A model generated the notes under the pieces. It worked only from the letters and a program-made list of their open reading frames with translations. It was not told the origin of the DNA and searched no databases. Shown here piece after piece: positions 1 to 7,894 of a stretch of 33,789 bases of DNA; position 1 is the first letter of the stretch; every line of letters begins with the position of its first letter. A program made the position numbers and the translations under genes. This DNA is from an uncultured Mycoplasmatota bacterium (lineage in GTDB: Bacteria; Bacillota_I; Bacilli_A; Izemoplasmatales; Izemoplasmataceae). The stretch is taken from NCBI GenBank assembly GCA_913057225.1, contig CAJXNT010000011.1:1-33789 (forward strand). The letters run 5' to 3'.

Positions 1-288
1 TATACGTTTGTTCCGACCCTTTATTTTCTCGTGCCGTATGTGTTCTCGGGCTATTACAACAACAACTCCACCGAACTCTTGTTCATCATGTTTGAATTTT
101 CGGTGTTCGCCGCCGGCATTGGATTTTTTGCCTTTCAAATGAAGAAAGTAAAAGACAAAAAAATTAAGCGTCGAGATTTTAATTTATACACGGTGTATCT
201 CTTTGGTGGATTGATTTATTTTTACTTCATCCGGCTGACCTTCATCGCCATGATTTTACTTCAATCAACCTTTGATATTTTGGCTTAA
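1..288 (+). CDS. Hypothetical membrane protein, C-terminal part
   Basis: The reading frame is open from the first base of the window, so the start lies upstream; an internal GTG at 31 could be mistaken for a start. The visible 95 residues contain about three hydrophobic stretches: one at the very beginning, one around the FEFSVFAAGIGFFAF segment, and one near the C-terminus around the GGLIYFYFIRLTFIAM segment. A short basic loop (KKVKDKKIKRR) lies between the last two and is probably cytoplasmic by the positive-inside rule. I do not recognise the family. It is convergent with purA, and a strong intrinsic terminator follows its stop codon directly. It is most likely the C-terminal half of a small integral membrane protein; no function can be assigned. 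Confidence 0.6.
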   Translation, partial: YTFVPTLYFLVPYVFSGYYNNNSTELLFIMFEFSVFAAGIGFFAFQMKKVKDKKIKRRDFNLYTVYLFGGLIYFYFIRLTFIAMILLQSTFDILA

Positions 289-290
289 AG

Positions 291-317
291 ACATGCCCAT
301 GGGGCATGTTTTTTTTT
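291..317 (+). terminator. Rho-independent terminator of the first membrane-protein gene
   Basis: A perfect 8-bp stem (ACATGCCC / GGGCATGT) with a 3-nt loop is followed by nine T residues on the plus strand. The T-run reaches into the purA stop codon, which comes from the opposite strand. On the minus strand the A/T run after the stem is poor, so it terminates mainly the plus-strand gene. Confidence 0.85.
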
Positions 318-1566
318 AGAAAATTTTGGTCATGGAAATGGTCTGCCGACGGTCCGGTCCCACCGACACCATCCCCACCGGAACGCCCGTAATATCTTCA
401 ATGGCTTTGAGGTAATTTCTGGCGGCTTGCGGGAGTGCGTTCCAATCGGTAAGATGCGAGATGTCTTCTTTGAACCCAGGCATTTCTTGAAACACAGGTT
501 GACATTTTTCCAGAGTTTCAAGTTCCGCTGGCACATAGTCAATGACCGATCCATCGAGTTGATAGCCGGTGACCAATTTCAATGTGTCAAACGCACTCAG
601 CACATCAAAAAGCGTGATCGCAAACGCATCAAAGTGATTGATGCGGTGCGCATGTTTTAACGCGACTAAATCCAAATACCCAATCCGTCTGGGCCGGCCC
701 GTCGTCGTGCCAAATTCATGCGCGATTTCACGGATGATTTCTGCTTTTTCTTCCTCCATCTCGGAGACAAACGGTCCTTCCCCAACACGTGAGTTGTAGG
801 CTTTGACAATGCCTAAGACTTGCCCCACGTGTTTGGGGGCGACGCCCGCGCCTGCGGGAATGCCAGCGGCGGTGGGTGATGAGGATGTGACGTATGGGTA
901 AGATCCTTGTTCGATGTCTAACATCGTCCCTTGAGCCCCTTCAAAGACCACCCTTTTATTTGTTTTAAAGGCCTCTGCGAGGATAACGGACGTATCTTTG
1001 ACCCGTGGTTTTAAGGCTTCTATATACGGTTGATAGGTTTCAAATAGACGCTCTTTGGATTCGTTTAAATGGCCTTTGACGGTGTCATAATATTGATCCA
1101 AATAGGCTTTGAAAAGCGCTTCATCGACGAACGTTCCCATGCGCAGTCCGACCCGAGCCGCTTTATCTTGATACGCAGGTCCAATGCCTTTGAGGGTCGT
1201 CCCGATGTTTTGGGTATCTTCGGCTTTTTGATCTCTCAATTTGTGATACGGCATGATGACATGCGCTCGATTTGAGATCACAATGTGCGGATGTTTCCCC
1301 AACGATTGAAGCATGTCAATTTCTTCCACCAACGCCTCTGGGTTGATGACCATCCCGTTGCCTAAAATGTTAATGGTCGCATCTCTAAGCGCGCCGGAAG
1401 GCAATAAGTGAAGCGCGTATTTTTGGCCTTTGGAATGAATGGTGTGGCCGGCGTTGTCGCCGCCTTGAAATCGCACCACATAATCGGCTGTGGCACTTAA
1501 AAAGTCGGTAATTTTTCCTTTTCCTTCGTCACCCCACTGGGCGCCAATGATTGCAATGGATGGCAT
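316..1566 (-). CDS. purA: Adenylosuccinate synthetase
   Basis: PurA joins IMP and aspartate using GTP, the first committed step from IMP to AMP, in the cytoplasm. The N-terminal sequence contains the family glycine-rich GTP loop WGDEGKGK (residues 11-18) with the catalytic Asp13, followed by GGDNAGHTI with the catalytic His41. The TTTGRPRRIGYLD segment that binds IMP and aspartate is also present. At 416 residues it is close to the usual 425-430. The frame stays open 17 codons further upstream, but the ATG at 1566 is preceded by AAGGAG at good spacing and gives the family N-terminus, so I use it. It is the last gene of the minus-strand run, 13 bp after mfd, and has no promoter of its own that I can see. 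Confidence 0.96.
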   Translation of the reverse strand: MPSIAIIGAQWGDEGKGKITDFLSATADYVVRFQGGDNAGHTIHSKGQKYALHLLPSGALRDATINILGNGMVINPEALVEEIDMLQSLGKHPHIVISNRAHVIMPYHKLRDQKAEDTQNIGTTLKGIGPAYQDKAARVGLRMGTFVDEALFKAYLDQYYDTVKGHLNESKERLFETYQPYIEALKPRVKDTSVILAEAFKTNKRVVFEGAQGTMLDIEQGSYPYVTSSSPTAAGIPAGAGVAPKHVGQVLGIVKAYNSRVGEGPFVSEMEEEKAEIIREIAHEFGTTTGRPRRIGYLDLVALKHAHRINHFDAFAITLFDVLSAFDTLKLVTGYQLDGSVIDYVPAELETLEKCQPVFQEMPGFKEDISHLTDWNALPQAARNYLKAIEDITGVPVGMVSVGPDRRQTISMTKIF

Positions 1567-1579
1567 GATTGGTCTCCTT

Positions 1580-4500
1580 TTATTGAATGCTTTCGAGTAA
1601 TGTGATGATGATTTCAAGCAACGGTTTTTGAATCTCTAAGTGGGGAATGGTGACTTTGATTTTTCGGTCTTTATACGCGAGCTTAATGAGCGGGGAAATC
1701 CCTTCTGCGGCGGTGAAGAGTTGATCGCCTGAGACGCGGTGAGACCCGGGTTCAGAAAGCACTAAGATGGTGTCAAATTTTTGTGAAATGACTTTCTCCA
1801 CATCGGTCGTTTTCGCCAAATGTTCATAGACTTTGGACAGCATGTATTCATAGACCGATTTGGGAAGTGTCCCAAACTGATCTTCCATCTCTTCTCTTAA
1901 TTGTATAATATCCCAGCTGGAAGTCAGTGCGCTGATTTTCTTGTGGTAGATGAGCTTATCGTCTTCGCTTTCAATGTAAGCGTCTGGGAAGGCTTTTGAG
2001 ACATTGATTTTGGCCAATTTTTTGAGCGGGTTTTGGGCTTTTTCTGGTTCGTTGATGGCCTTGATTTCGTCGGATATCATCTGCATGAACATATCGATGC
2101 CCACGCTTTCAATGAAGCCTGATTGCTCGGCCCCTAAGAGATCGCCTGCGCCTCGAATGGCTAAATCTCTGGCGGCGATTTTATAGCCACTGCCTAAGGC
2201 GGTGAAATCGCGAATCACGTTGAGCCGTTTGAGCGCTTCTTCTTTTAAGACTTTATGTTCGTCGACCATCATGTAGCTGTAGGCAATCCGGTCGGACCGT
2301 CCCACACGGCCTCGGATTTGATACATCTGAGCAAGACCCAGTTGATCGGCATCGTGAACGATCAACGTATTGGCCCTCGGAATATCAATGCCGGTTTCGA
2401 TGATTGTGGTGGACACCAACACGTCAAATTCATAGTCCACAAACTGGTGAATGACTTTTTCCAAATCCAGTTTTTTCATTTGGCCATGCGCAAAGGCAAT
2501 CCGCGCATCCGGAATCAAGGTTTCTAAATGATGCGTCACTTGGGCGATGGTTTCCACCCGGTTATACAGATAAAACACTTGCCCTTTGCGGCCCAGTTCA
2601 CGTTCGATGGCTTCTTTAATTACCCGGTCGGAGCGTTTCATGACATACGTTTGAATCGGGTGACGGTTTTCGGGCGGGGTATTCAATAGACTCATCGATT
2701 TAATGCCGGATAGTGACATTTGTAAGGTTCTGGGAATGGGGGTGGCGGTGAGCGTCATGACATCGATGTGATTCCTAAAAGATTGGATTTTTTCTTTATG
2801 ATTGACGCCGAAACGTTGCTCTTCATCAATGACCAACAACCCTAAGTCTTTGTACTGCACATCGCTGGATAAAAGGCGGTGCGTGCCAATCACCACATCG
2901 ATACTGCCTTCGGCCAATCCTTTCAGGATAAGTTTGGTATTTTTCGTGCCCGAAAAACGGTTCAACAGGGCGACTTTAATGCCATGTTTGGAAAGCCGCT
3001 CAGAAAAGGTTTCAAAGTGTTGTTGGGTGAGAATGGTGGTGGGGGCTAAATAGGCAACTTGTTTGTTATCTAGCACCGCCTTGAACGTGGCTCTTAAAGC
3101 CACCTCGGTCTTGCCATATCCCACATCCCCACAGATGAGTCGGTCCATGGGAACGTTGGATTCCATGTCGGCTTTCACCGCTTCAATCGCTTTCAATTGA
3201 TCGGGGGTTTCTTGATAGGGAAAGTCCGCTTCAAAAAGATCTGTGAGATCCGTATCTGGACTAAACGCAAACCCTTTTTGACTCTTTCGTTCGGCGTATT
3301 GTTTCAGCAGATTGATGGCAATTTGTTTGGCTTTTTTCTTCGCCTTTTGTTTGGTTTTTTGCCACTCCGAAGATCCCAATTTTGAAAGCTTGGGTTGAAT
3401 GCCTTCATAGACATCATATTTTTGAATGGCGTATAGATTTTCCACTGGAATATACAGTTTATCGGTGCCTTGGTATTGAATGACCATGTATTCATTATCG
3501 AGCCCTTTTAAGGTCATGGTTTCAATGCCTAAAAAGCGGCCAATCCCATGGTCATAATGGACGATAAAATCGCCGCGTTTTAACGCCTTCGCTGAATCAA
3601 TGCGTTGAGTGTCTTTAAAAATCGATTTATAGCGACTTTTTTTCTTTTGGGTGGTTTTAAAAATATGCGCGTCGTCTAGGAGTAAGAGCCGGGCATCAAA
3701 CCAATCAAAGGCAAGGGGGGTGTCGGTTTGAACAAAGTTAATGCGGTGTTCAACCGGCACTTCGTCTGCCCCAATGATCACCGGTTGAATCTTTTTTTCT
3801 TCCAGTTGGCGCGAAAGCTCTTGGATGGTTTGCTGTTTTTCCAGTTGAATGAGCACTGTTTGATGCTGGTCCGCTTTCATTAAATCTTGGTAAAACATTT
3901 GCATGTTTTGATGGTAATGAAAACTCTCTTTGGCTCTGAGGTGATACAGGGGAACTTCTGGATTGGTTTCAAACGGATTCATGGAGATGGTTTGCGTCTT
4001 GGGTAAGCGTTCAGGAATCCAAGAAAGTTCCATCTTTTTCAGGCCCGGCACCCCTCTTAAATGATTGAAGATTTCTTTTTTTAAGGTCTCCATGTTGCGG
4101 GAGGACTCACTGGGATTGATGTAAATGAGCACGGGATCGTCCAAGACATCTAAAAGCGTTTGGGCCGGTCCTTCAAGCTCGGGCAAATACCGTTTGAGTG
4201 CGTCTCCCTCTTCCGAAGCTAACGCAAGTAAATCGGATTCAACCGTTTCTTTTTCTTCGGCACTCAACGAAAGGGCACTCATTTTTTTACGAATGTTTTG
4301 TTCAATGGTTTCTAAATCATGGTCGTTTAATACCATTTCCCGGTTGGGAATCAAGGTGATGGTTTCAAGCGTTTTGATGGAGCGTTGTGTGATTGCATTA
4401 AAGACGCGAATGGAATCAATCTCATCGTCAAAAAAGTCGATTCGAACCGGGTGTTCAAATCCAATTTGATAGATATCAATGATTGAGCCTCGGCGTGAAA

Positions 4501-5011
4501 ATTCGCCGACATTTTCCACGTGCTCTACGGGGTGATACCCATAAAGAACCAACCGACTTAACAGATCATTCATGGGGATTTCATCGCCCGTGTTTAAAGG
4601 AAAAATGAATCCTTCTAAAACCTTTTTAGAATGCATCCATTGATGGATGGCAACGGGATGCGTAATGATCGTATTTACGGTCCCTTGAAGGGTGTTATAA
4701 AGGGTGTTGAGGCGTTCGGTTTTCAACCCATCGTTCAAGGAGATTTGGTCAAGCGTGATGAATTCATCGTGGGGGTAAAATCCCACTTGATTGAGCACGT
4801 TTAAACTTTTTTCATACCCCTTTTCAGCTTGAAATAAATTGTGATGCACCACCACAAAAGGGCGTTGAGAAAGACGTCTGAGCATGGCGAGCACAAATAA
4901 AGAAAAATCGCCTTCCGGGATGCTCAGTTGAAAAGACGCTTTCGATTCAAGCGCTTTTTTAATGGCTGCAAAAGATGGATGCTCGGCGTAATGATGAATC
5001 AGTGATTGCAT
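1580..5011 (-). CDS. mfd: Transcription-repair coupling factor
   Basis: Mfd is an ATP-driven DNA translocase that removes RNA polymerase stalled at lesions and recruits the UvrABC excision machinery. At 1143 residues it has the full family length. A UvrB-like N-terminal part is followed by the RNA-polymerase-interacting, CarD-like domain (about residues 480-580, beginning with GDFIVHYDHGIGRF). The RecG-like motor has Walker A GDVGYGKT (628-635), the DEEQ box (729-732) and the TATPIPRTL motif. The helicase C-terminal half shows STTIIETGID and QIRGRVGRS, followed by the TRCF C-terminal domain. It lies 23 bp after pth, and that gap is occupied by a strong hairpin. In B. subtilis pth and mfd are separated by fin (yabK); here nothing intervenes. 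Confidence 0.97.
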   Translation of the reverse strand: MQSLIHHYAEHPSFAAIKKALESKASFQLSIPEGDFSLFVLAMLRRLSQRPFVVVHHNLFQAEKGYEKSLNVLNQVGFYPHDEFITLDQISLNDGLKTERLNTLYNTLQGTVNTIITHPVAIHQWMHSKKVLEGFIFPLNTGDEIPMNDLLSRLVLYGYHPVEHVENVGEFSRRGSIIDIYQIGFEHPVRIDFFDDEIDSIRVFNAITQRSIKTLETITLIPNREMVLNDHDLETIEQNIRKKMSALSLSAEEKETVESDLLALASEEGDALKRYLPELEGPAQTLLDVLDDPVLIYINPSESSRNMETLKKEIFNHLRGVPGLKKMELSWIPERLPKTQTISMNPFETNPEVPLYHLRAKESFHYHQNMQMFYQDLMKADQHQTVLIQLEKQQTIQELSRQLEEKKIQPVIIGADEVPVEHRINFVQTDTPLAFDWFDARLLLLDDAHIFKTTQKKKSRYKSIFKDTQRIDSAKALKRGDFIVHYDHGIGRFLGIETMTLKGLDNEYMVIQYQGTDKLYIPVENLYAIQKYDVYEGIQPKLSKLGSSEWQKTKQKAKKKAKQIAINLLKQYAERKSQKGFAFSPDTDLTDLFEADFPYQETPDQLKAIEAVKADMESNVPMDRLICGDVGYGKTEVALRATFKAVLDNKQVAYLAPTTILTQQHFETFSERLSKHGIKVALLNRFSGTKNTKLILKGLAEGSIDVVIGTHRLLSSDVQYKDLGLLVIDEEQRFGVNHKEKIQSFRNHIDVMTLTATPIPRTLQMSLSGIKSMSLLNTPPENRHPIQTYVMKRSDRVIKEAIERELGRKGQVFYLYNRVETIAQVTHHLETLIPDARIAFAHGQMKKLDLEKVIHQFVDYEFDVLVSTTIIETGIDIPRANTLIVHDADQLGLAQMYQIRGRVGRSDRIAYSYMMVDEHKVLKEEALKRLNVIRDFTALGSGYKIAARDLAIRGAGDLLGAEQSGFIESVGIDMFMQMISDEIKAINEPEKAQNPLKKLAKINVSKAFPDAYIESEDDKLIYHKKISALTSSWDIIQLREEMEDQFGTLPKSVYEYMLSKVYEHLAKTTDVEKVISQKFDTILVLSEPGSHRVSGDQLFTAAEGISPLIKLAYKDRKIKVTIPHLEIQKPLLEIIITLLESIQ

Positions 5012-5022
5012 AACGACCTCTG

Positions 5023-5051
5023 GCGACTTCCCCCTTAGAGGGGGGAGTCGC
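5023..5051 (-). other. RNA hairpin over the pth stop codon, upstream of mfd
   Basis: A 12-bp inverted repeat (5023-5034 with 5040-5051, one G-U pair, GC-rich core of C and G runs) has a 5-nt loop. Read on the minus strand, the pth stop codon TAA sits in the loop and the final pth codons form the 5' arm. No T-run follows, so it is not a standard intrinsic terminator. The mfd ribosome binding site (AGAGGT) starts immediately after the stem. It could act as an mRNA processing or stability element, or tune translation between pth and mfd; the function is inferred only from position. Confidence 0.7.
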
Positions 5052-5589
5052 TGATTTGAAAGTGATTCATGAGATATTCGATCGATTGCCCCGATAAAAA
5101 TGCATCGAGCGCTTGGGTCACATTTTCAAATGCGTCCTCAAATACCTTTTGATCTTTTTTAGGGATTTTCTTGAGCACATACGCTTTCGCGTCTCTCCCT
5201 TTTCCAATGCCAATCCGAAGTCTGGGAATTTCTTGAGTTCCGACGACATCGATGATCGATTGGAGGCCTTTATGTCCGCCCGCACTTCCGTGACGGCGGA
5301 TGCGGCACGCACCAGGGGGGAGATCTAAATCATCGTAGATGACCAGAACATCTTCGTTCGCGATGGAAAAATAACGCATCGCTTCTCCCACGGATTCCCC
5401 CGATAAGTTCATAAAGGTTTGGGGTTTCAAGTACATCACATCGGGCCCTTTGTAGATGATCCCTTTAAACTTTTGAGTGGGCGTCAAGTTTTTATCTTTT
5501 AAGTAATAATCAAGGGCCATGAACCCAATATTATGACGGGTTTTCGCGTATTGCTCGGTGGGATTTCCCAACCCCACTATGAGTTTCAT
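5035..5589 (-). CDS. pth: Peptidyl-tRNA hydrolase
   Basis: Pth recycles tRNA by hydrolysing the ester bond of peptidyl-tRNAs that drop off ribosomes. The sequence starts with the family GLGNP motif (N9), then TRHNIGF with catalytic His19, FMNLSG with Asn61, and IYDDLDLPPG with Asp86. These align with N10, H20, N68 and D93 of the E. coli enzyme. One position is odd: the motif usually written GGHNG is GGHKG here, so Lys107 replaces the substrate-binding Asn114 of E. coli Pth. Length (184 residues) is typical. Its ATG overlaps the jag stop in an ATGA arrangement, which implies translational coupling. Apart from Lys107 nothing suggests decay. Confidence 0.96.
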   Translation of the reverse strand: MKLIVGLGNPTEQYAKTRHNIGFMALDYYLKDKNLTPTQKFKGIIYKGPDVMYLKPQTFMNLSGESVGEAMRYFSIANEDVLVIYDDLDLPPGACRIRRHGSAGGHKGLQSIIDVVGTQEIPRLRIGIGKGRDAKAYVLKKIPKKDQKVFEDAFENVTQALDAFLSGQSIEYLMNHFQISDSPL

Positions 5590-6200
5590 TCTTTGGGTTT
5601 AATGACGAGGTATCGATTGGGACGTTCACCTTCAGAAACGGTCGTCACATCTCGCCATTCTGCTAATTTAGTGTGGACGATCCGACGCTCATAGGCGTTG
5701 AGATCTCTGAGGGTCGCGGGGATTTTTGAGCGCGCCACTTCTTTGGCGGTTTTCGTGGCCAAAATTTCCAGCTGGCGTTCCCGATTGGCTTTGTAATCGC
5801 CGATGTCTAAAATGACATTGACCCCGTCTTCACTGTAGAGGTTCATTAAGTTTCGCATGTACGTTTGGAACCCATGAAGTGTCTTTCCACTTTTTCCAAT
5901 CAATAACGGGTTTTCGTCCGAATCAATCGTGAAATGATACGCCCCAGTCTCTGAATTCAGTTCCGCTTCAATGGTGGCTTCAATATCTAATTGACTGAGT
6001 GTTTGTTTGAGAAAATCATAGCCAAAATCCAGTAAATTGACATTCACGGTGGCGGTGTACGTCAGCGTCTTTTTGAGTCCGAGCATTCCCTTTTTTTCCT
6101 CGTGAGAAAGGGTAATGTATGACGGATTCACACGGAGTTCACGGGCGGCATGAAGTAAAGCTTCTTCATCATTTTTGGCATCAAATACGAGAGTTTTCAT
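5586..6200 (-). CDS. jag: RNA-binding protein Jag (KhpB/EloR)
   Basis: Jag/KhpB/EloR is an RNA-binding protein that partners with KhpA and, in streptococci and lactobacilli, influences cell elongation. Three domains are visible in order: the Jag N-terminal domain (residues 1-50, with the KKGMLGL motif at 36-42), a type II KH domain with the GKSG loop at 102-105, and an R3H domain with R172-x3-H176 near the C-terminus. At 204 residues it is short because the variable linker between the Jag-N and KH domains seen in many homologues is nearly absent. It sits directly after yidC (TAATG, 1-nt overlap) and before pth (ATGA overlap), so the three are almost certainly translated from one mRNA. Confidence 0.94.
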   Translation of the reverse strand: MKTLVFDAKNDEEALLHAARELRVNPSYITLSHEEKKGMLGLKKTLTYTATVNVNLLDFGYDFLKQTLSQLDIEATIEAELNSETGAYHFTIDSDENPLLIGKSGKTLHGFQTYMRNLMNLYSEDGVNVILDIGDYKANRERQLEILATKTAKEVARSKIPATLRDLNAYERRIVHTKLAEWRDVTTVSEGERPNRYLVIKPKE

Positions 6201-7066
6201 TAGTACGCTCCTTTCATCGCTGCCATGCGTTTCGCAGTTTTTTGACGGTTAATATAGGCTTGTAAGAAGGAAAATCCGTTTCCGATTAACCAATAATACG
6301 CAATCCCTAAGTTGGTGTAGGCGACGGTCATGATCAAGAAGGTTAAAAAGTACGTCATGTATTTCATGGTATTTTGGGATTGATTTTGGACCGCCGTTTG
6401 ATATTTTTTGTTTTGCGCATATTCTGGTTTTTTCATGGAGTAGCGTTGATATCCAAACATCGAAGCTCCGACGATGATGGCAAATAATATAAATGTCCAG
6501 TTTGCGCCTAAATCAAACAAGCTATCGGTCGGTTGATCTTTAAAATCAAACCATAAAAATGAAAAGTTGAGATAATCGTATTCAATCGTTAATGGAATCC
6601 GACGGACGGTTTGATACATGGCAATGAATATGGGCATCTGCAAGAACGGTAAGAAACAGCCAAGGGGGTTAATGTTGTATTTTTTATAAATTTTCATCAT
6701 TTCTTGCTGCATCGCACGTCGAGATGCATCATCGTTTTTCCCGGCATATTTTTCTTGCAATTTGTTGATCTCAGGTTGGGCAAATTGCATGTTGGTGCTC
6801 ATGCCGGTGGTTTTGGAATAAATGGGCCATCCCACCAATCGAATCAAAATGGTAATCACGGTCAGGCCAATCCAATACCTTCCACCGAAAAAGTCACTGA
6901 TACGAACAATGGCGAGGGCAATTTGCTCCACAATCCATTGCACCCATCCAACACCTAAACCTTCGGCGCCGATCGGACTGTCATAGACTTCGGCACACCC
7001 GGCTAAAATTAATACGAACATGAGCATAACGCCCAGAGTTATTTTTTTCTTAAGACTGATCATCAT
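6200..7066 (-). CDS. yidC: Membrane protein insertase YidC/OxaA
   Basis: YidC inserts and folds proteins in the cytoplasmic membrane, alone or with SecYEG. The N-terminus is a lipoprotein signal with a lipobox LAGC (Cys24), as in Gram-positive YidC (SpoIIIJ type). Five membrane segments follow, at about 64-84, 135-155, 190-205, 235-252 and 254-272. The groove arginine expected in the first of them is Arg76 (ILIRLVGWP). The hydrophilic hairpin at 95-130 and the basic C-terminal tail are also typical. Two consecutive ATGs (7066 and 7063) are possible starts; GGAG lies 3 nt from the first and 6 nt from the second, so 7063 may be the true one. The start lies inside the rnpA 3' end. Confidence 0.95.
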   Translation of the reverse strand: MMISLKKKITLGVMLMFVLILAGCAEVYDSPIGAEGLGVGWVQWIVEQIALAIVRISDFFGGRYWIGLTVITILIRLVGWPIYSKTTGMSTNMQFAQPEINKLQEKYAGKNDDASRRAMQQEMMKIYKKYNINPLGCFLPFLQMPIFIAMYQTVRRIPLTIEYDYLNFSFLWFDFKDQPTDSLFDLGANWTFILFAIIVGASMFGYQRYSMKKPEYAQNKKYQTAVQNQSQNTMKYMTYFLTFLIMTVAYTNLGIAYYWLIGNGFSFLQAYINRQKTAKRMAAMKGAY

Positions 7067-7400
7067 TTTCTCCTATGAGTTTAAGTTGGGTAAAACATGT
7101 ATGCAACGTACGCGTCAAATCTTCAAATGTTTGGGGCTTATAATCGGGCCGAACCATCACAAATATATCCTGTTTGGATTTAATGTTAAAGGTTCGAACC
7201 ACTTCACGCAACCGGCGCTTTAAATGATTCCTTTTTGCCGCATTGCCATATTTTTTGGGCACGGAAAATGCAATGCGAAAATCCGCTACGCTGGGATTGG
7301 GTTTCACAAAAACGCCAATCCCATGGCAAAACCGTTTGTGTTGGTGATTTAAAACGCCTTTGATATCTTCGTTTTTCTTTAAACTATACCTTCGGTTCAT
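7050..7400 (-). CDS. rnpA: Ribonuclease P protein component
   Basis: RnpA is the small basic protein that helps the RNase P RNA bind pre-tRNA leaders. The family signature RNHLKRRLRE lies in the middle of the 116-residue protein, and the N-terminus MNRRYSLKKNEDI is the usual one. The frame is open for 11 codons further upstream, but the ATG at 7400 has a GGGAGG ribosome binding site at 5 nt, and the upstream extension runs through a terminator-like hairpin. It lies between rpmH and yidC, the conserved order beside oriC. Its 3' end overlaps the yidC start by about 15 nt. The catalytic RNA gene rnpB is not in this window. Confidence 0.95.
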   Translation of the reverse strand: MNRRYSLKKNEDIKGVLNHQHKRFCHGIGVFVKPNPSVADFRIAFSVPKKYGNAAKRNHLKRRLREVVRTFNIKSKQDIFVMVRPDYKPQTFEDLTRTLHTCFTQLKLIGENDDQS

Positions 7401-7413
7401 GGCATCCTCCCAA

Positions 7414-7452
7414 TAAAAAAACACCTCAAACATGATCGTTTTCAGGTGTTTT
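7414..7452 (-). terminator. Attenuating terminator between rpmH and rnpA
   Basis: Read on the minus strand, AAAACACCT pairs with AGGTGTTTT (9 bp) around an A-rich/T-rich inner region that can extend the stem, followed by a run of seven U residues. It lies directly upstream of the rnpA ribosome binding site. It should let only part of the rpmH transcripts continue, giving more L34 than RnpA message, which fits the different amounts needed. Confidence 0.75.
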
Positions 7453-7466
7453 CGAGAGTTTAACGA

Positions 7467-7601
7467 TTAGACCGCGATACGTTTACGGCCTTTTTGGCGG
7501 CGTCTTGCTAAGACCGCACGACCCGTAGGACTAGACATACGTTCTCTAAAGCCATGCGTTTTGGCACGACGACGTTTATTCGGTTGGTAGGTTCGCTTCA
7601 T
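7467..7601 (-). CDS. rpmH: 50S ribosomal protein L34
   Basis: This 44-residue, very basic protein begins [19 protein letters not shown] and ends in an RKRIAV tail, matching the L34 family along its whole length. L34 is a late-assembling protein of the large ribosomal subunit. The start is preceded by AGGAGGTG at good spacing. It is the first gene of the minus-strand run leading away from oriC, behind a consensus promoter, and is followed by a terminator-like hairpin before rnpA. This is its classical position next to dnaA in most bacteria. Confidence 0.97.
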   Translation of the reverse strand: MKRTYQPNKRRRAKTHGFRERMSSPTGRAVLARRRQKGRKRIAV

Positions 7602-7642
7602 ACGTGGCACCTCCTAGTTCTATAACTCTAGATTGCTTGAAA

Positions 7643-7671
7643 ATTATAGTTGATATCGGAGTTCGTGTCAA
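7643..7671 (-). promoter_or_regulatory. Consensus sigma-A promoter of rpmH
   Basis: On the minus strand TTGACA (7666-7671) and TATAAT (7643-7648) are separated by exactly 17 bp. Both hexamers match the housekeeping consensus at all six positions. Transcription would start near 7636, leaving a leader of about 35 nt ahead of rpmH. It should be one of the strongest promoters in the window and serves the rpmH-rnpA-yidC-jag-pth-mfd-purA run. Confidence 0.92.
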
Positions 7672-7752
7672 ACTTTGATGGATGAATAAAAATTTCAACT
7701 TTTTTTCCACACTCAAAAATGGCTTATTTTAGGACATTCCACATTGGGGTAT

Positions 7753-7808
7753 GTGGAAAAGTGGAAATGGGGAAAACATTCATTGGGGAAATGGGGAATA
7801 ATGAAATA
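7753..7808. repeat. Degenerate 8-bp tandem array in oriC
   Basis: Consecutive 8-mers on the plus strand read GTGGAAAA, GTGGAAAT, GGGGAAAA, CATTCATT, GGGGAAAT, GGGGAATA, ATGAAATA. On the minus strand five overlapping 9-mers in the same direction (starting on plus coordinates 7752, 7760, 7768, 7784 and 7792) read TTTTCCACA, ATTTCCACT, TTTTCCCCA, ATTTCCCCA and TATTCCCCA. That is one good DnaA box followed by weaker box-like units in 8-bp steps. A 12-bp exact direct repeat (GGAAATGGGGAA at 7763 and 7787) lies inside. A row of low-affinity DnaA sites is my reading. Confidence 0.75.
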
Positions 7809-7871
7809 AATGGCTTTACATCTAGATGATTCAAATTATTTTTTTTGTGTAAAGATTGTGTAAAGCAAATT

Positions 7872-7894
7872 TTTTCCACATTTTGTGTGGATAA
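7872..7894. promoter_or_regulatory. Inverted pair of DnaA boxes before dnaA
   Basis: TTTTCCACA (7872-7880, plus) and a perfect TTATCCACA (7886-7894, minus) face each other with a 5-bp gap. A TTATCCCCA near-box follows at 7905-7913. Their closeness to dnaA suggests both origin function and autoregulation of dnaA by DnaA. Confidence 0.85.

Noticed and set aside
316-1617. Longer purA reading frame starting at 1617
   Set aside because: The extra N-terminal residues overlap the end of mfd and precede the AAGGAG site; ATG 1566 gives the family N-terminus.
4125-4469. 114-residue plus-strand open frame inside mfd, and similar antisense frames in other genes
   Set aside because: They lie antisense to well-conserved coding sequence, have no ribosome binding site that stands out, and resemble no family. 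They are shadows of the real genes.
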